33,036 nt of DNA, taken from Chloroflexota bacterium. Lineage in GTDB: Bacteria > Chloroflexota > Dehalococcoidia > DSTF01 > RBG-16-68-14. The position numbers were made by a program, and so were the translations under genes. Below are positions 31,451 to 33,036 of this stretch, in pieces; position 1 is the first letter of the stretch; each line of letters opens with the position of its first letter. The stretch lies in contig QIFC01000026.1 in NCBI GenBank assembly GCA_003228685.1, positions 1 through 33,036 of the forward strand, given 5' to 3'. The notes below the pieces were generated by a model. That model had not been told where the DNA came from, did not search any database, and was given only the letters and a program-made list of their open reading frames with translations.

Positions 31451-32398
31451 ATGGGTATGGATGCGGACATGGAGCGAATCCGCGATCTCGTCAACGAACC
31501 GAGAACGCAGCAGTTCTTGTTGAAGGACCGGTCGGTTTGGCAGCAGTTGTGCAGTTCGCTAGATGTCATTGAAGACACCGACCTAGCGATCGATGCGTTT
31601 ACTCGGGATGCTGCGGAGAGTGGCGAAGGCAGGGAGAGAGGTCAAGAGGACTCGGGGGCTGAGTACTTGAAGGCGTATGGGGTCCTGCAGGCGCTGTACT
31701 TGCAGCAGGACGCTATCCGACATGCTTGCGAGAGCCTTGATGTCAATCTGGACCTGGATGCCTACGCACGAAGCCAAGAAGCGCGCGAAATCAGGAACGC
31801 GTCGGCGGGACATCCGACTAAGCGACACCAACGCGGGACTTACCATGGCATAGTCCGGATTTCTCTTACGGCCCGGGGCTTCACTCTTCACACGTACACG
31901 GACGACGGTCAAGTCACGGCGAAATACATTGATATGCAAGAGCTTGTAGCGGGCCAAGCAGGGGAGGTTGAGAGCATACTTGCTCGGATAATTGAGACGC
32001 TCGAGCAACGGGCTGAGGAGCACAGGAGGGCCTTTGTGTCAACGAAACCCGCGTCAGCCTTCTCGGACTCGTTCTGGTACCCGGTTCGGAAAGTAGTCGA
32101 GGGCACGCAAGGTGGCGAACCCGAGTCCGGCTCAGCGGGACTGGACTTCATAGACGAGGCCCTGAAGAAGTTTTGCGGAATGCTGGCTGACCGCGACATA
32201 GAAGTGGAGACCTACCCAGGTATCAGGTACGCGCTGGACCAATTAGTCTATCCATTGGGATGGCTCCGCCGCTTCTACTCTGGCGAGGATCTGGATCGTG
32301 AACAGGCGTACATAAACGCAAGGTTCGTGCAGGACGCACTAAAGGAACTAGCCGACATGGCACAGGAACTGGACAATGACTATGCTGCTGGCGCCTAG
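31451..32398 (+). CDS. Hypothetical protein with candidate HEPN motif
   Basis: The 315-residue protein is unknown to me by name. An N-terminal helical region (about 1-125) contains EYLKAYGVLQALYLQQDAIR (71-90), then EIRNASAGHP (113-122). That segment has the R-N-x(4)-H arrangement (R115, N116, H121) expected of HEPN RNase-type domains (Rx4-6H). A beta-rich segment (YHGIVRISLTARGFTLHTYT) and a second helical region follow. It starts 13 bases after mutS with GGAGGGGGG upstream, so it is probably co-transcribed. It is visibly less GC-rich than mutS, which hints at acquisition. HEPN is a motif-level guess; antiviral or toxin function is not shown. Confidence 0.7.
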   Translation: MGMDADMERIRDLVNEPRTQQFLLKDRSVWQQLCSSLDVIEDTDLAIDAFTRDAAESGEGRERGQEDSGAEYLKAYGVLQALYLQQDAIRHACESLDVNLDLDAYARSQEAREIRNASAGHPTKRHQRGTYHGIVRISLTARGFTLHTYTDDGQVTAKYIDMQELVAGQAGEVESILARIIETLEQRAEEHRRAFVSTKPASAFSDSFWYPVRKVVEGTQGGEPESGSAGLDFIDEALKKFCGMLADRDIEVETYPGIRYALDQLVYPLGWLRRFYSGEDLDREQAYINARFVQDALKELADMAQELDNDYAAGA

Positions 32399-32498
32399 AG
32401 CCTCGCCACGTCGATTGCGGAGGTGATGTCGTCAGTGATGAAAGTAATAGCGGACCGCTTCACCGGGCAATTGCGATGCTTCTGAGCTCCACCGACTG

Positions 32499-32798
32499 AT
32501 GGGTACACGCCTTGTAACAGCCATTGCAGGCGCAGCAATTGCGCTCTCTGTCGTGGGAGGCTTTCTGGCTCTCGACAGGACGATGCTGCACTGGTATAGC
32601 CCTGACGACACCGGGATGACCGTCGAAGAGCTACTAGAACCTGAACCGACGCTCTCGGCGTGCGGAGAAACCGGGACCAGGTACCTTGAGGCTTTGGAGG
32701 TACCTGGTATCAGCGAGAGGCAGCTTGACGAGCTTCTTCGCATAGCCCGGAGTCGATGTGGCATTACACCCCAGCCAGGACCGGTCCGTATTCGCTGA
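32499..32798 (+). CDS. Small signal-anchored hypothetical protein
   Basis: The 99-residue frame starts at ATG 32499 with one hydrophobic N-terminal segment (about 5-26, LVTAIAGAAIALSVVGGFLA). The rest would lie outside the membrane; two cysteines, C55 and C87, could form a disulphide. Composition is that of a real protein rather than a shadow frame. The ribosome site is weak and no homology is recognised, so the call is tentative. The 100 bases before it hold nothing else I can identify. Confidence 0.5.
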   Translation: MGTRLVTAIAGAAIALSVVGGFLALDRTMLHWYSPDDTGMTVEELLEPEPTLSACGETGTRYLEALEVPGISERQLDELLRIARSRCGITPQPGPVRIR

Positions 32799-32863
32799 CG
32801 GTCTTCCACTTTGAGGCGGTCGCCTAAATCCCCGTTCCGACGCCGATGGTGGAACCGATGCAC

Positions 32864-32906
32864 TCGCCCTTGCCCCGTCCCCCCTACAGGCAGGGGAGCG
32901 GGGCGA
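32864..32906. repeat. Imperfect GC-rich hairpin
   Basis: TCGCCC ... CCCCGTCCCC pairs with GGGGAGCGGGGCGA, leaving a small bulge and a CTACAGGCA-type loop. It resembles the CCCTCTCCC-type palindromes at 22310-22402 and 23058-23120. A short GTTCC/GGAAC pair (32834-32855) precedes it. It may end transcription of the small upstream gene. Confidence 0.5.
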
Positions 32907-32967
32907 CGAAATGAGGCGCTACCACGGCGTGTGGCCAGGAGGCGTAGATTCTTCGGGGATTGTATAC

Positions 32968-32996
32968 TTGACACGGAATTGTATCTGTGCGATACT
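32968..32996 (+). promoter_or_regulatory. Strong promoter of the gene at the right edge
   Basis: TTGACA (32968-32973) and GATACT (32991-32996) are exactly 17 bases apart. GTATC (32981-32985) and GATAC (32991-32995) form a 5-base dyad overlapping the -10, a possible operator. The predicted start site coincides with the ATG at 33003. Confidence 0.6.
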
Positions 32997-33002
32997 GTGT
33001 TC

Positions 33003-33036
33003 ATGGAGAAGTATTCATACCTGAGTTGCCCTGTTT
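33003..33036 (+). CDS. Start of an unidentified gene, cut by the window edge
   Basis: ATG 33003 opens a frame reading MEKYSYLSCPV to the last base. It lies 6 bases after a strong -10, so the transcript would be leaderless. Too short to assign. Confidence 0.45.
   Translation, partial: MEKYSYLSCPV

Noticed and set aside
32432-33004. Minus-strand frame of 190 codons at the right end
   Set aside because: Ser/Arg/Pro-rich shadow composition, and it crosses a strong plus-strand promoter and a GC-rich hairpin.

Overview
The window is a GC-rich bacterial chromosome segment, most likely from a member of Chloroflexota. Three things point there: a DUF2298 ('Chlor_Arch_YYY') membrane protein with the diagnostic SYYYFG motif, a large (Bacillus-type) SRP RNA in a GC-rich background, and secreted proteins carrying cohesin- and dockerin-like modules. 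This placement is inferred from protein families, not from a marker phylogeny. Most of the window is core housekeeping DNA, with a few accessory inserts.

Layout. 1-2371 (minus): the truncated DUF2298 protein and ftsY. 2490-5104 (plus): a two-gene cassette encoding a membrane-anchored cohesin-like protein and a secreted M23 peptidase with a C-terminal dockerin. It is inserted, in opposite orientation, between ftsY and the smc-rnc pair, which are commonly neighbours. 5137-9576 (minus): smc and rnc, with a long structured leader to about 9831. 9908-11736 (plus): a CCA/poly(A) nucleotidyltransferase, a small Cys-rich protein and a small membrane protein. 11733-19280 (minus): GNAT acetyltransferase, DinG helicase-exonuclease, PHP phosphoesterase, a small membrane protein, ispE, rsmA and a G5/DUF348 lytic-transglycosylase-like protein. 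The last three keep the rpfB/yabE-ksgA-ispE order known from Gram-positive bacteria. 19485-19735 (minus): SRP RNA, divergent from 19867-22256 (plus), a flippase-like membrane protein and a FAD oxidoreductase that overlap by 4 bases.

Accessory part. 22257-23304 holds palindromic repeat elements on both sides of a zf-TFIIB zinc-ribbon gene. 23305-24984 is a visibly less GC-rich DUF262-HNH (GmrSD-like) putative restriction gene. 25075-27681 is an isolated nuoE-nuoF pair, with CACAGATGG-type repeats between and after the two genes. 27817-28705 holds a LapA-domain protein and a divergent chloramphenicol-phosphotransferase-like kinase. 28801-31437 is mutS, followed by a gene with a possible HEPN motif, a small membrane protein, and the start of a gene cut by the right edge.

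Several start codons (ftsY, the CCA enzyme, the PHP protein and the last gene) lie 4-9 bases beyond a -10 hexamer, which suggests leaderless transcription is common here. The most notable points are the cohesin/dockerin cassette between ftsY and smc, a NuoF-like protein that appears to have lost exactly one of its two C-terminal [4Fe-4S] clusters by matched Cys losses, the DUF262-HNH insert, and the candidate HEPN protein behind mutS. I see no CRISPR array, prophage, insertion sequence or tRNA gene.
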